From contig NZ_SAWY01000020.1 of the NCBI RefSeq assembly GCF_006439335.1, forward strand, positions 1-64,000: a stretch of 64,000 nucleotides of DNA, read 5' to 3'. This document shows positions 1 to 7,926 of this stretch, in pieces. A model generated the notes under the pieces. That model was not told where the DNA came from, did not search any database, and saw only the letters and a program-made list of their open reading frames with translations. This DNA comes from Litorilituus lipolyticus. Its GTDB lineage: Bacteria; Pseudomonadota; Gammaproteobacteria; Enterobacterales; Alteromonadaceae. The translations under genes and the position numbers were made by a program. Every line of letters begins with the position of its first letter. Position 1 is the first letter of the stretch.

Positions 1-1
1 A

Positions 2-100
2 AGAAAAATGGTGAAAGAGTCCATTGCGATTTATAATAAGCGAAGGCCTCATATGGCCTTAAAATACAAAACGCCTGATGAAATTCATCAAGCGTTTTAG
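2..100 (+). CDS. 3' end of IS3-family transposase OrfB (cut by window edge)
   Basis: The only open frame at the left edge gives 32 residues that contain YNKRRPHMALKYKTPDE and then a stop. This is the C-terminal tail of IS3-family DDE transposases (OrfB), whose last conserved block reads roughly YN-RPH-AL-Y-TP-E. The catalytic domain lies outside the window, so I cannot tell whether the element is intact. It sits just downstream of the converging M3 peptidase gene and does not interrupt it. The family assignment is confident; the subgroup is not determined. Confidence 0.8.
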   Translation, partial: RKMVKESIAIYNKRRPHMALKYKTPDEIHQAF

Positions 101-106
101 AAAAAA

Positions 107-127
107 GTGTCAACCTATATCAGGACA
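107..127. repeat. Probable terminal inverted repeat of the IS3-type element
   Basis: Directly after the transposase stop is a sequence whose reverse complement begins TGTCCTGATATAGG and continues TTGACAC. This matches the usual IS3-family layout of a terminal repeat starting TG and lying a few bases beyond orfB. The matching left repeat and any target-site duplication would be outside the window, so the exact boundary is inferred. Confidence 0.5.
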
Positions 128-155
128 ACACATTATCTTAGGTTAAATAACTGTA

Positions 156-2321
156 CTATTTAACAGGGAATCCGCGGTCACGCATTAATGCTTCAACTTT
201 TGCATCTCGACCTCTAAAGGCACGGTATGCGTCAGCAGGATCAACAGCATTTCTTACGCTAAATAAATGATCAACAAGTTTTTGAGCCACTTCTTCATCA
301 TAAAAACCACCAGGCGCTTCAGCGAATGCTTCTGCAGCATCAGAGGTTAATACTTCAGCCCACATATAACCATAGTAGCTTGACGAGTATCCTTCGCCGC
401 TAAAAACATGACCAAAATGAGGACTACGATGACGCATTACAATTTGCTTAGGCATATTTAAGGCATTTAACGTGTCACGCTCAAATTTATCAGCATCAAT
501 ACCTGTAGGATCAACAGTGTGGAATTTCATATCAACTAATGCAGATGCTAAATATTCAGTAGTTTTAAAACCTTGATTGAATGTTGCAGCTTGTTTGATT
601 TTAGCAACTAATTCAGCAGGCATTGGCTTGCCTGTTTTGTAGTGAACTAAATAATTATCAATCACTTCATCCGTTGATAACCAACGCTCTAAAAGCTGTG
701 ATTGGAATTCAGTGTAATCACGTACGCCACTGTTCAGCGTTGGATATTCAACTTTTGACGCTAAAAAGTGTAATGCGTGACCAAATTCATGGAAGTAGGT
801 TTCAGCATCAGACCAAGAAATTAACGTAGGTTGTCCTTCAACCCCCTTACTGAAGTTAGAGTTATTTGACGATAAAACATTTTGCTTACCGTTAAAGGTA
901 GTATGGCTACGGTATGTCGTTGCCCAAGCGCCTGAACGTTTGCCTTTACGAGCAAACGGGTCTAGATACCACAAACCAATATGTTCACCAGATGTTTTAT
1001 CCGTTACTTCCCATACTCGTACGTCTTCATGGAAAACTGGTACAGAACCGTCAGTTACTTCGCTAAAGCTGAAATTGAATAAACGACCAGCAACATAGAA
1101 CATTGCTTCACGTAAATTATTTAACTGTAGGTATTGTTTTACTTCATCTGAATCAAGGTTGTATTTATCTTGACGCACTTTTTCAGCATAAAAACGGTAA
1201 TCCCACGGTTCAATGTTTTCAATGCCGTCTTGTTTCTTACCAATCGCTAACATATCGGCAACTTCTTCATCAACACGAGCAATGGCTGCAGGCCATACTG
1301 CTTCCATTAATTTAATCGCATTTTCTGGAGACTTCGCCATGCGATCTTCTAAGCGCCATGATGCATAGTTTTTGTAACCTAAAAGACCAACACGCTCATG
1401 ACGTAATTGTAAAATTTCAGCAATTAATGCGTTGTTATCAAACTCATCGCCATTGTCGCCACGGCTGTAGTAGTTTTCCCATACTTGCTTTCTTAATTTG
1501 CGCTCTGTTGAATAAGTTAAGAATGGATCCATTGAAGAGCGTGTATTAGTAATTGCATACTTACCTTCTTTACCACGCTCTTTCGCCGCCGCAGCCGCAA
1601 CTGTCACAATTGATTCAGGTAAGCCACCTAATTGTGCTTTGGTTAAGTACACAACGTAGTTTTCTTCATCAGCTAAAACGTTATTACCAAATTTAGTATG
1701 AAGCTGGGCTAAGCGTTGGTTAATTTCAGCATAACGCTTTTTATCTGCTGCATTAAGTGTTGCGCCATTACGTGCAAAACTATTATAAGTTAATAAAACT
1801 AAACGCTGCTTTTCAGGAGAAAGTCCCTTAACTTCGTCTGAGTTATACACTGCTGCAATACGTTGAAATAGTTTGTCATTTTGGCTAATTTTTGAGAAGA
1901 AAGCTGACATTTTTGGTGCTAATTCAGCTTGTAGCTTTCTAAATTCAGGTGTTGATTTATTTGCACGCCAAATACCATAGTAGGCGTATAAGCGGTTTAA
2001 TTCAGCGCCGGTCTTTTCCATTTCAACGATAGTATTTTCAAAGGTAGGTGCCGCAGGATTGTTTGCTATAACATCAATCTCAGCTAAATTAATAGCCATT
2101 GCATGTTCCATCGCAGGGATGATGCCATCAATCGTCACTTTATCAAACGCAGGTACACCTTGGAATGGCCCTTGCCACTCGGCTAGTAATAATGCCTTCG
2201 ACTGCTCTACCGCACTTTTTTCTACAACAGCGCTGGCTTGAGCATTTGCTGTATCGTCACTTGTACTACAGCCCATTAGTATACTTGATACTAAAAAGGC
2301 ACTAATAAATTGTTTATTCAT
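156..2321 (-). CDS. dcp: M3-family metallopeptidase, lipoprotein (Dcp-like peptidyl-dipeptidase)
   Basis: The 721-residue protein opens with a lipoprotein signal peptide ending LMGC (Cys18), so it is predicted to be exported and lipid-anchored, unlike the soluble E. coli Dcp of about 680 residues. The zinc site HEFGH is at 511-515, with the third ligand probably Glu538 in DYTEFQSQ, as in the M3 (thimet/Dcp/OpdA) family. These enzymes release dipeptides or cleave short peptides, so a role in degrading peptides in the periplasm or at the membrane is likely. It stands alone, converging on an IS3 end. Family assignment is secure; the symbol dcp is by similarity of length and architecture and the exact specificity is inferred. 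Confidence 0.85.
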   Translation of the reverse strand: MNKQFISAFLVSSILMGCSTSDDTANAQASAVVEKSAVEQSKALLLAEWQGPFQGVPAFDKVTIDGIIPAMEHAMAINLAEIDVIANNPAAPTFENTIVEMEKTGAELNRLYAYYGIWRANKSTPEFRKLQAELAPKMSAFFSKISQNDKLFQRIAAVYNSDEVKGLSPEKQRLVLLTYNSFARNGATLNAADKKRYAEINQRLAQLHTKFGNNVLADEENYVVYLTKAQLGGLPESIVTVAAAAAKERGKEGKYAITNTRSSMDPFLTYSTERKLRKQVWENYYSRGDNGDEFDNNALIAEILQLRHERVGLLGYKNYASWRLEDRMAKSPENAIKLMEAVWPAAIARVDEEVADMLAIGKKQDGIENIEPWDYRFYAEKVRQDKYNLDSDEVKQYLQLNNLREAMFYVAGRLFNFSFSEVTDGSVPVFHEDVRVWEVTDKTSGEHIGLWYLDPFARKGKRSGAWATTYRSHTTFNGKQNVLSSNNSNFSKGVEGQPTLISWSDAETYFHEFGHALHFLASKVEYPTLNSGVRDYTEFQSQLLERWLSTDEVIDNYLVHYKTGKPMPAELVAKIKQAATFNQGFKTTEYLASALVDMKFHTVDPTGIDADKFERDTLNALNMPKQIVMRHRSPHFGHVFSGEGYSSSYYGYMWAEVLTSDAAEAFAEAPGGFYDEEVAQKLVDHLFSVRNAVDPADAYRAFRGRDAKVEALMRDRGFPVK

Positions 2322-2561
2322 TTCATTATCTCGATGTTATGTAGATTAAATATTCTCTTTATTATTGCTTTACCGTTATGTGAAAGTTAGCCGCTAAATC
2401 AGCCGCACACATTACTGTTTTCAAAGAAACACTTCCCATAAGATAACACCATATTAACAAGTATTTTTCCTGAGCAATACATTTGCTTGAGTTATTCACC
2501 GCTTAATATCGACCACTAAACGTGTTTAGCGCATTAAACCTGGGTGTAGAAAATAAAAAAG

Positions 2562-2587
2562 GCCGGCAACCAAAAATTGGTGCCGGC
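2562..2587 (-). terminator. Rho-independent terminator of the EF-hand gene
   Basis: A GCCGGCA / TGCCGGC stem extended by CCAA/TTGG around an AAA loop is flanked by A-runs on the left and right. Read on the minus strand the hairpin is followed by TTTTTTATTTT, so it terminates the EF-hand gene. The rest of the 2322-2664 gap (343 bases between two minus-strand genes) shows no gene; it must hold the promoter of the M3 peptidase, which I cannot place. Confidence 0.8.
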
Positions 2588-2664
2588 TTAAAAAAGGGGG
2601 TATGTTGGTTGGGAGTCCCCTTTATAACAATTGGTCGAGGGTAACCATGTTTACAATGAGCTAT

Positions 2665-2979
2665 TTATTTCGCACTAGCGACATAGCTTTCTAGTTCTTT
2701 TTGAGTTAATAAATTATCAGAGTTGCTGTCTATTTCACTGAACGTTCTCGCTAATAATTTGTTATTACTTGCTTTAACTTCCGATAGACTTAACTCACCA
2801 TCTTTATTGGTATCTAATGAGCTAAAAGCAACAGCATCTGATTTTTTTGCAACTTCAGTGGTCGCATCTTTTGCTTTAACTACATCCGCTTCAGTTTTTT
2901 CATTAGCGTTTACGATAAAAGAAGCCGTAATAGCAGTTGCCACAAATAGGCTTACTTTTGTTAAACTTAAACTTTTCAT
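2665..2979 (-). CDS. Small exported EF-hand calcium-binding protein
   Basis: The start used here is five codons inside the longest frame because AAGGA lies five bases before this ATG. The 104-residue product has a signal peptide (about residues 1-25), a Lys/Ala-rich linker, then two EF-hand loops: DTNKDGELSLSE and DSNSDNLLTQKE. Both carry the D-x-[DNS]-x-[DN]-G/N-x12 pattern; the second has Asn instead of the usual Gly at position 6, so its affinity may be weaker. It is probably a periplasmic calcium sensor or buffer. It is divergent from glrK and preceded by a candidate sigma-54 promoter and two GlrR-type sites, so envelope-stress control is proposed. The function of such two-EF-hand proteins is not established. 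Confidence 0.8.
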   Translation of the reverse strand: MKSLSLTKVSLFVATAITASFIVNANEKTEADVVKAKDATTEVAKKSDAVAFSSLDTNKDGELSLSEVKASNNKLLARTFSEIDSNSDNLLTQKELESYVASAK

Positions 2980-3038
2980 TGTTGTTCCTTGCATAATTCA
3001 ATAGTAGGGGTAATACAGCAGCTGTATTGAACTGGATA

Positions 3039-3056
3039 TAGCACAAGCCATACCAA
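3039..3056 (-). promoter_or_regulatory. Candidate sigma-54 (-24/-12) promoter of the EF-hand gene
   Basis: Read on the minus strand the site is TTGGTATGGCTTGTGCTA. It has GG and GC dinucleotides separated by exactly ten bases, preceded by YT and followed by W, as in the sigma-54 consensus TGGCAC-N5-TTGCW. The start of transcription would fall near 3029, about 50 bases before the EF-hand ATG. The match is imperfect inside the -24 block, so support rests mainly on the two upstream enhancer-like sites. Confidence 0.5.
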
Positions 3057-3120
3057 CAAAACTAAGTATTTGTTTTATAAGCACTTTCAGCATTGCATAC
3101 AGAGTACGAAGCCACAAATG

Positions 3121-3138
3121 CGTCTCCAATTAACAACA
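3121..3138. promoter_or_regulatory. Degenerate GlrR-type binding site (proximal)
   Basis: CGTC-TCCAATTAAC-AACA is a near copy of the perfect site at 3242. The 22 bases from 3122 match those from 3243 at 19 positions. It lies about 90-110 bases upstream of the predicted sigma-54 start of the EF-hand gene, a normal distance for an activator of this class. Confidence 0.5.
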
Positions 3139-3241
3139 ATATTTATTTTTTCTTATATATTTAGTAACCACTTCATTCAAATAAATAAAAATAACCAAAT
3201 AAAAACAAAGAATTACAACAAAGCCAAGCCTCTTATGTAAC

Positions 3242-3259
3242 TGTCTCAAATTAACGACA
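3242..3259. promoter_or_regulatory. GlrR (QseF) binding site, TGTC-N10-GACA
   Basis: TGTC-TCAAATTAAC-GACA fits exactly the TGTC-N10-GACA operator known for GlrR in enterobacteria. It is located just upstream of the glrK-qseG-glrR operon and about 215-230 bases upstream of the predicted EF-hand transcription start. The region contains a second related copy 121 bases away. I saw no sigma-54 promoter facing glrK itself. Confidence 0.6.
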
Positions 3260-3336
3260 ACATTGTTTTCTGTGCAGAATTAACTTAAAAAGGGAGGCTA
3301 AGTTTACACACTAACCTATTCTGGATTTAATAACCT

Positions 3337-4815
3337 TTGAACAAGCTTACTTTTAGCCGCACTTTAACAAAGTTAACGAGCAAACTTTCTAAGTTATCTA
3401 TGGTGAATTTGATCTTACTGGGCTTTTCATTTGTCGCTCTGCCGTTAGTGATCTCATTACTTTTCACAGCAAACAAGTTATCTTATTTGGCACAACAAAG
3501 TAGTGAAACTATTTTTGAAGTGGCCTCTTTAACACAGCTAAACACTAAGCTTTCAGATTCATTAAGCAATATAGAACGCTCAGCCAGTCAATATTTGGTA
3601 CTTAATGATGATGAATTACATCAGCTTTTTATTAAGCAACAACAAGAGCTTAGTCAAATAATTAAAAAAACCCTTAAGCAAAACCCCAACAAAACACTAG
3701 CCCAATTACTAAGCCAAGTACTTACTGCAAGCATACAAATTAAAAGTCAATTAAGTTCAGATAATCTAAGCAATATCAGCCTTGAGCAGCTGCAACAAGA
3801 GTTTAAAAAGCTAGTCATTCTTAAGGCTGAAATAAAACATTACAGTAACTCGTTAATTAAGCAAAAAGCGGATGATGTTCAACGTTCAAATGAAAAGGCA
3901 CGAAGTAATATATTTAACAGCTTATATATTATTCCTGTGAGTTTACTTATTGCTTTACTCTTTCTTGTCATTATCATTCGTCCACTAAAGCGCTTAATTT
4001 CGCGCATACAAACTCTAGAGCAAGGTAACTTCCAAAATGAAATTACCTTTTCAGGTGCCGCTGAGTTTGAAGGGATTGCTCATGCGCTTGAAATGATGCG
4101 CGTCAGACTTCACTCTTTAGAATTGCAAAAATCCAGTTTTATTCGCCATATATCTCATGAACTGAAAACACCACTTGCTGCTATTAAAGAAGGAACAGAA
4201 TTAATTTACGATAACAGCGTAGGCCCATTAAATAGTGAGCAACAAGAAATTTGCGATATTATTAAAATGAGTGCCCATAGGCTTCAATGCTTAATTGAAG
4301 ACCTACTTGATTTCAATATTGTCTTAGACTCTACCAGTTTAGTTGCCAGTGAAAATATCACTTTGTCACCATTACTTTCTGAGGTCATTAATGAAAGACA
4401 GCTTGATATTAAACGCAAAAACTTAACTATCATTACACCTGATAATGATATTCAGCTGCACTCAAATGCAACTCAACTAAAAGTTGTGTTTGATAATATT
4501 TTGTCTAATGCAATTAAGTATTCGCCTCAATCTGGCACTATCACCCTCTTAAGTCGATACCAAGAAAATGACGTTGAAATAGCTGTTATTGATGAGGGTA
4601 TAGGGATCTCTTTTGAGCACCAAGATAAGGTTTTTGATGCCTTTTATCAGGGAACTCCGCCTGAACATAGCCAGATTAAAGGCAGTGGTTTAGGGCTTAC
4701 TATCGTCAAAGAGTTACTGTCACGTTTACAAGGGACTATTCAGTTTGTGAACAGAGAAATTGGCGCTGAAGTGACGATTAAGTTGCCAAACGCTAGCCCC
4801 ACATATAAGAAGTAA
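3337..4815 (+). CDS. glrK: Sensor histidine kinase GlrK (QseE)
   Basis: The 492-residue inner-membrane kinase has two membrane segments (about 23-45 and 195-217), a periplasmic helical sensor between them, HAMP (about 215-265), a HisKA domain with FIRHISHELKTPL (phospho-acceptor His274) and a HATPase domain with NAIKYSP, DEGIGIS and GSGLGL. The order of genes (kinase, coiled-coil lipoprotein, sigma-54 regulator) and the REGTEL-like sequence after the H-box match enterobacterial GlrK/QseE. The first codon is TTG at 3337, directly after an in-frame stop. The next candidate, ATG 3400, would remove the charged N-terminus before the first membrane helix and has no ribosome site. It is expected to phosphorylate GlrR in response to envelope signals. 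Confidence 0.88.
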   Translation: MNKLTFSRTLTKLTSKLSKLSMVNLILLGFSFVALPLVISLLFTANKLSYLAQQSSETIFEVASLTQLNTKLSDSLSNIERSASQYLVLNDDELHQLFIKQQQELSQIIKKTLKQNPNKTLAQLLSQVLTASIQIKSQLSSDNLSNISLEQLQQEFKKLVILKAEIKHYSNSLIKQKADDVQRSNEKARSNIFNSLYIIPVSLLIALLFLVIIIRPLKRLISRIQTLEQGNFQNEITFSGAAEFEGIAHALEMMRVRLHSLELQKSSFIRHISHELKTPLAAIKEGTELIYDNSVGPLNSEQQEICDIIKMSAHRLQCLIEDLLDFNIVLDSTSLVASENITLSPLLSEVINERQLDIKRKNLTIITPDNDIQLHSNATQLKVVFDNILSNAIKYSPQSGTITLLSRYQENDVEIAVIDEGIGISFEHQDKVFDAFYQGTPPEHSQIKGSGLGLTIVKELLSRLQGTIQFVNREIGAEVTIKLPNASPTYKK

Positions 4816-4819
4816 TATT

Positions 4820-5380
4820 ATGTCGAAATTAATCTATAAATACCTAAGGCACGACTACCATTTACTAAGTAAAAAAGTATTATGCGGGTTAATACTTTTG
4901 TTATTAAGCGCTTGTCACATTACTCCTAAAACCATAGACCCAGTCTTTAGCTACAGCAGTTATTACTTATGGCTTAAAACCTTAACTCAAGCAGAGTTAA
5001 TGACTGAAATTGATAAACAAAAGCAATTTAGCCAATCTCAAAAAGACTTAAATTCATCGATTAAATTAATGCTAAGCCATAGCTTACCAAGCTCACCTAT
5101 TTATCAACCTTACCAAGCAAAAACAATGCTTAATCAATACACTATTTCTTCAGCAAATTTCGGTAATGAAGCCAACCTTGCTTTTTTATTGCTACTAAAA
5201 GATCAACTTAATGCCCAACTGTTACTTATTGAAAAGCATAAGCTCAAACAGCAAAAGAGCCTGAAAAAAATAAAGCAACAACAGCAGGAAATCACCCAAT
5301 TATCCTTCCAGCTTGAATTACTATCACTGAAGTTAGAACAGTTAAAAGAAATAGAAAAAAGCATTAATCAACATAATTAA
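4820..5380 (+). CDS. qseG: QseG-like coiled-coil lipoprotein of the GlrKR system
   Basis: The gene lies four bases after glrK and twelve before glrR. The 186-residue product has a hydrophobic signal ending LLSAC (Cys32 as lipidation site), a helical middle, and a long Gln/Lys/Leu-rich coiled coil from about 125 to the end. QseG in enterobacteria is an outer-membrane lipoprotein encoded between glrK and glrR that modulates the kinase. Primary sequence conservation of this family is low, so the assignment rests on position, length, lipobox and coiled coil. It probably contacts the periplasmic domain of GlrK. Confidence 0.75.
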   Translation: MSKLIYKYLRHDYHLLSKKVLCGLILLLLSACHITPKTIDPVFSYSSYYLWLKTLTQAELMTEIDKQKQFSQSQKDLNSSIKLMLSHSLPSSPIYQPYQAKTMLNQYTISSANFGNEANLAFLLLLKDQLNAQLLLIEKHKLKQQKSLKKIKQQQQEITQLSFQLELLSLKLEQLKEIEKSINQHN

Positions 5381-5391
5381 TCACAAAAGCA

Positions 5392-6756
5392 ATGAGCCAA
5401 CTAATGAATAAAAGTCATGAAAGTAAAATACTGATTGTAGATGACGATCCGAGTTTACTTCGATTATTAAGCATTCGATTAAATGCTGCAGGTTATCAAG
5501 TAGAATCAGCCGCTAGCGCTAAAATTGCTTTAGGTATTTTACAAAGCTACCAACCGCAAGTAGTTATTAGTGATTTGCGTATGGAGGGCATGGATGGTAT
5601 GGCGCTATTTGAACAGATTAGGCAGCTTCACCCTAACCTTCCGGTTGTTATTATGACCGCACATGGCACTATTCCCGACGCTATTAATGCCACTAAACAA
5701 GGGGTTTTTAGCTTTTTAACTAAACCGTTTGAAAGTCAAGAATTACTCGATACTGTACAGCAAGCTATTCGACTACAGCCCTCTGTCACGCAGGAATCCA
5801 ACCTTGACAGCTGGCGAGAGCATATTATTAGTCGTAGTGCAGTTATGGAGTCATTGTTACAACAAGCCAAGCAGGTGGCTCCAAGTGATTTCAGCCTATT
5901 AATTCATAGCCAAAGCGGTACAGGTAAAGAGTTACTTGCTAAAGCCATTCATCTTGCAAGTCATCGTAAAGACAAACCGTTTACTGCCATTAACTGTGCT
6001 GCCGTACCCGAGCAATTGCTTGAGTCAGAACTATTTGGGCACTGCAAGGGGGCATTTACTGGCGCAGAAAAAAACCATCAAGGCTTATTTCAGGCGACCG
6101 ATGGCGGTACTCTGTTTCTCGATGAAATTGGTGATATGCCAGCAAGTTTTCAAGTCAAATTATTGCGAGTATTACAAGAAAAAGAAGTACGCCCCATTGG
6201 TAGTACTCAATCAATCAAAGTTGATGTCAGAGTTATTTCTGCCACCCACAAAAATTTACAACACGCCATTAGAAATAAGTCCTTTAGGGAAGATCTATAT
6301 TATCGCCTCAATGTAGTTGAGCTTGAGTTACCACCACTAGCTGAGCGACAAGAAGACATACCGTTACTCGCCCAATACTTTTTAAAACAAGCAATGACTC
6401 GTTCGAATGCCGCCATCAAAAGTTTTAGCCAAGAAGCCATGGAAATACTCATCAGTGCGCCTTGGCCAGGTAATATTCGACAATTGCAAAATGTTGTTGA
6501 ACAAAGTGTCGCGCTTTCAACAGAGTCGGTTATTACCGAGGTATTGGTTAAAAATGCCCTACGTGATGAAACCACGCAGTTTCCTTCTTTTGTGCAAGCT
6601 AGAGATCATTTTGAACGTGATTATTTATCAAAGCTTTTAAAGATAACGGCAGGTAATGTTTCACAGGCTGCAAGAATCGCGCAGCGAAATAGGACAGAGT
6701 TCTATAAATTGCTTAACAAGCATCATTTAGTCGCTGAAAACTATCGTGAAAATTGA
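5392..6756 (+). CDS. glrR: Sigma-54-dependent response regulator GlrR (QseF)
   Basis: The 454-residue protein has a receiver domain (about 8-125, acidic DDD near 17-19, phospho-acceptor Asp61), an AAA+ sigma-54 interaction domain with a Walker A at about 173-180 (SQSGTGKE), the sigma-54 contact loop GAFTGA at 220-225 and Walker B (GTLFLDEIGD), and a short C-terminal Fis-type helix-turn-helix (about 415-450). An alternative ATG lies at codon 5; neither start has a strong ribosome site. As the last gene of the operon it should be phosphorylated by GlrK and activate sigma-54 promoters carrying TGTC-N10-GACA sites, two of which lie upstream of this operon. Confidence 0.9.
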   Translation: MSQLMNKSHESKILIVDDDPSLLRLLSIRLNAAGYQVESAASAKIALGILQSYQPQVVISDLRMEGMDGMALFEQIRQLHPNLPVVIMTAHGTIPDAINATKQGVFSFLTKPFESQELLDTVQQAIRLQPSVTQESNLDSWREHIISRSAVMESLLQQAKQVAPSDFSLLIHSQSGTGKELLAKAIHLASHRKDKPFTAINCAAVPEQLLESELFGHCKGAFTGAEKNHQGLFQATDGGTLFLDEIGDMPASFQVKLLRVLQEKEVRPIGSTQSIKVDVRVISATHKNLQHAIRNKSFREDLYYRLNVVELELPPLAERQEDIPLLAQYFLKQAMTRSNAAIKSFSQEAMEILISAPWPGNIRQLQNVVEQSVALSTESVITEVLVKNALRDETTQFPSFVQARDHFERDYLSKLLKITAGNVSQAARIAQRNRTEFYKLLNKHHLVAENYREN

Positions 6757-6778
6757 TGCTACTACGAAAGTAAAAATA

Positions 6779-6810
6779 AAGCGTTCAGGTTAGTTTATGA
6801 CTGAGCGCTT
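6779..6810 (-). terminator. Terminator at the end of the Sel1-like gene
   Basis: AAGCGTTCAG and CTGAGCGCTT form a 10-bp stem (one G-U pair) with a 12-base loop. On the minus strand the stem is followed by TATTTTTAC. The hairpin includes the last codons and stop of the minus-strand gene, and may also stop transcripts of glrR coming from the left. Confidence 0.6.
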
Positions 6811-7725
6811 ACTGAGCGAAAAATCTATTTCTCTTACCTTAATGTTAACGCCCGCACTTTGTAATTGTTGAAAGAAATCAACGATATTACATTGCTCGAC
6901 TTGTTTACATACAATTTCATATTTGAGAATGCCAGCTTTATTGCTTTGTAAAGCTGCTTGCTTAAACCAATATAGCGCCAAGTTTAAATCTTTAGTGTAT
7001 TCTGAAGATAAATACGCTTGTGCTAATGCAACTTGCCCCTTGGCATAGCCTAGCTTTGCTGATTGTTGCCACAAGGTAAAGCTTTGTTCAATATAATCTT
7101 CAATATGCTTAGATTTTGCAACGGCATTTGCTTCAATAAACTCACGCTTTCCAGGTATAAATATTTGGGGATTTTCTTTATCAATCTCATTTTTATCTGG
7201 ACTAACATTATTACCGTACAAAACATCATGCACAGGCCTTTTTACCTTATAAATCGCCCCTTTTTCAAATAAGCCATGTAAGGATTCTAGGGAAAAGTCA
7301 TAACGTTTTGGCTCTAAATATTCGTGATAGCGCAATTGGCCATAACGAATACCATCAATAACCGATTGCTGATTGGGGTATAGCAAATTTCCATAGCGCA
7401 GAGTAACAATACTCCCTGTTATATCAACAACCTTAGCCACTCGGTAGCGCTCTTTGGGACGCACATTATTAGTGAGTTCTTTAATATCTAAGAAGTAAAT
7501 ATCATTAAGGTTAGGTTGTAATAAGTAACTTTGAGTTTCTATTTGTTCAATATCACTTTTATTCACTTTTGAGACAATAAAATAAAGAATAAGCAGCACC
7601 ACAATTAATTTAAAGACATCACTTGCATTCACTGAAAACACCGAACGGATACTGAATTTTTTAACAGCTTTTTTATGTTGGCTGACATCACCTGAAGAAA
7701 CGGATGCTTTTGGTAATAATTCCAT
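6790..7725 (-). CDS. Uncharacterised single-pass membrane protein with a Sel1-like repeat
   Basis: The start used is ATG 7725, which has AAGGG seven bases upstream; the longer frame begins with TTG and no ribosome site. The 311-residue product has a cytoplasmic N-terminus of about 35 residues, one membrane helix (about 37-57), a beta-rich middle with no recognised motif, and near 220-275 a Sel1/TPR-like helical repeat (AKLGYAKGQVALAQAYLSS...ALYWFKQAALQSN). Sel1-like repeats usually mediate protein contacts. It converges on glrR and is transcribed alone. I do not recognise a function. Confidence 0.65.
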   Translation of the reverse strand: MELLPKASVSSGDVSQHKKAVKKFSIRSVFSVNASDVFKLIVVLLILYFIVSKVNKSDIEQIETQSYLLQPNLNDIYFLDIKELTNNVRPKERYRVAKVVDITGSIVTLRYGNLLYPNQQSVIDGIRYGQLRYHEYLEPKRYDFSLESLHGLFEKGAIYKVKRPVHDVLYGNNVSPDKNEIDKENPQIFIPGKREFIEANAVAKSKHIEDYIEQSFTLWQQSAKLGYAKGQVALAQAYLSSEYTKDLNLALYWFKQAALQSNKAGILKYEIVCKQVEQCNIVDFFQQLQSAGVNIKVREIDFSLSKRSVIN

Positions 7726-7926
7726 GTAATAACCCTTGTATGATCCGAATTGTCTTAAAAGATAGTTACGCAAGTTTATGAGTAAAAAATACTTGAGTAT
7801 GGCATTTGTAACGTGTGCTTGGTTCTCAGCTTAATAGCTTACTCTTAATCAGCATTGCTATTAACTACCGATAATTTCGTAGTAGATAATTTAATATACG
7901 TTAAAGCACAAGATGAAAGCAACTAA

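Noticed and set aside
3005-3336. A GlmY-like small RNA upstream of glrK, as in enterobacteria
   Set aside because: I saw no terminator hairpin or stem-loop set in this region, and the candidate sigma-54 promoter points to the EF-hand gene instead.
3337-3402. Starting glrK at ATG 3400
   Set aside because: It removes the charged N-terminus before the first membrane helix and has no ribosome site; TTG 3337 is kept, with some doubt.
6300-6575. 91-codon minus-strand frame inside glrR
   Set aside because: It lies within a well-conserved gene and has no recognisable domain or ribosome site; it is a shadow frame.
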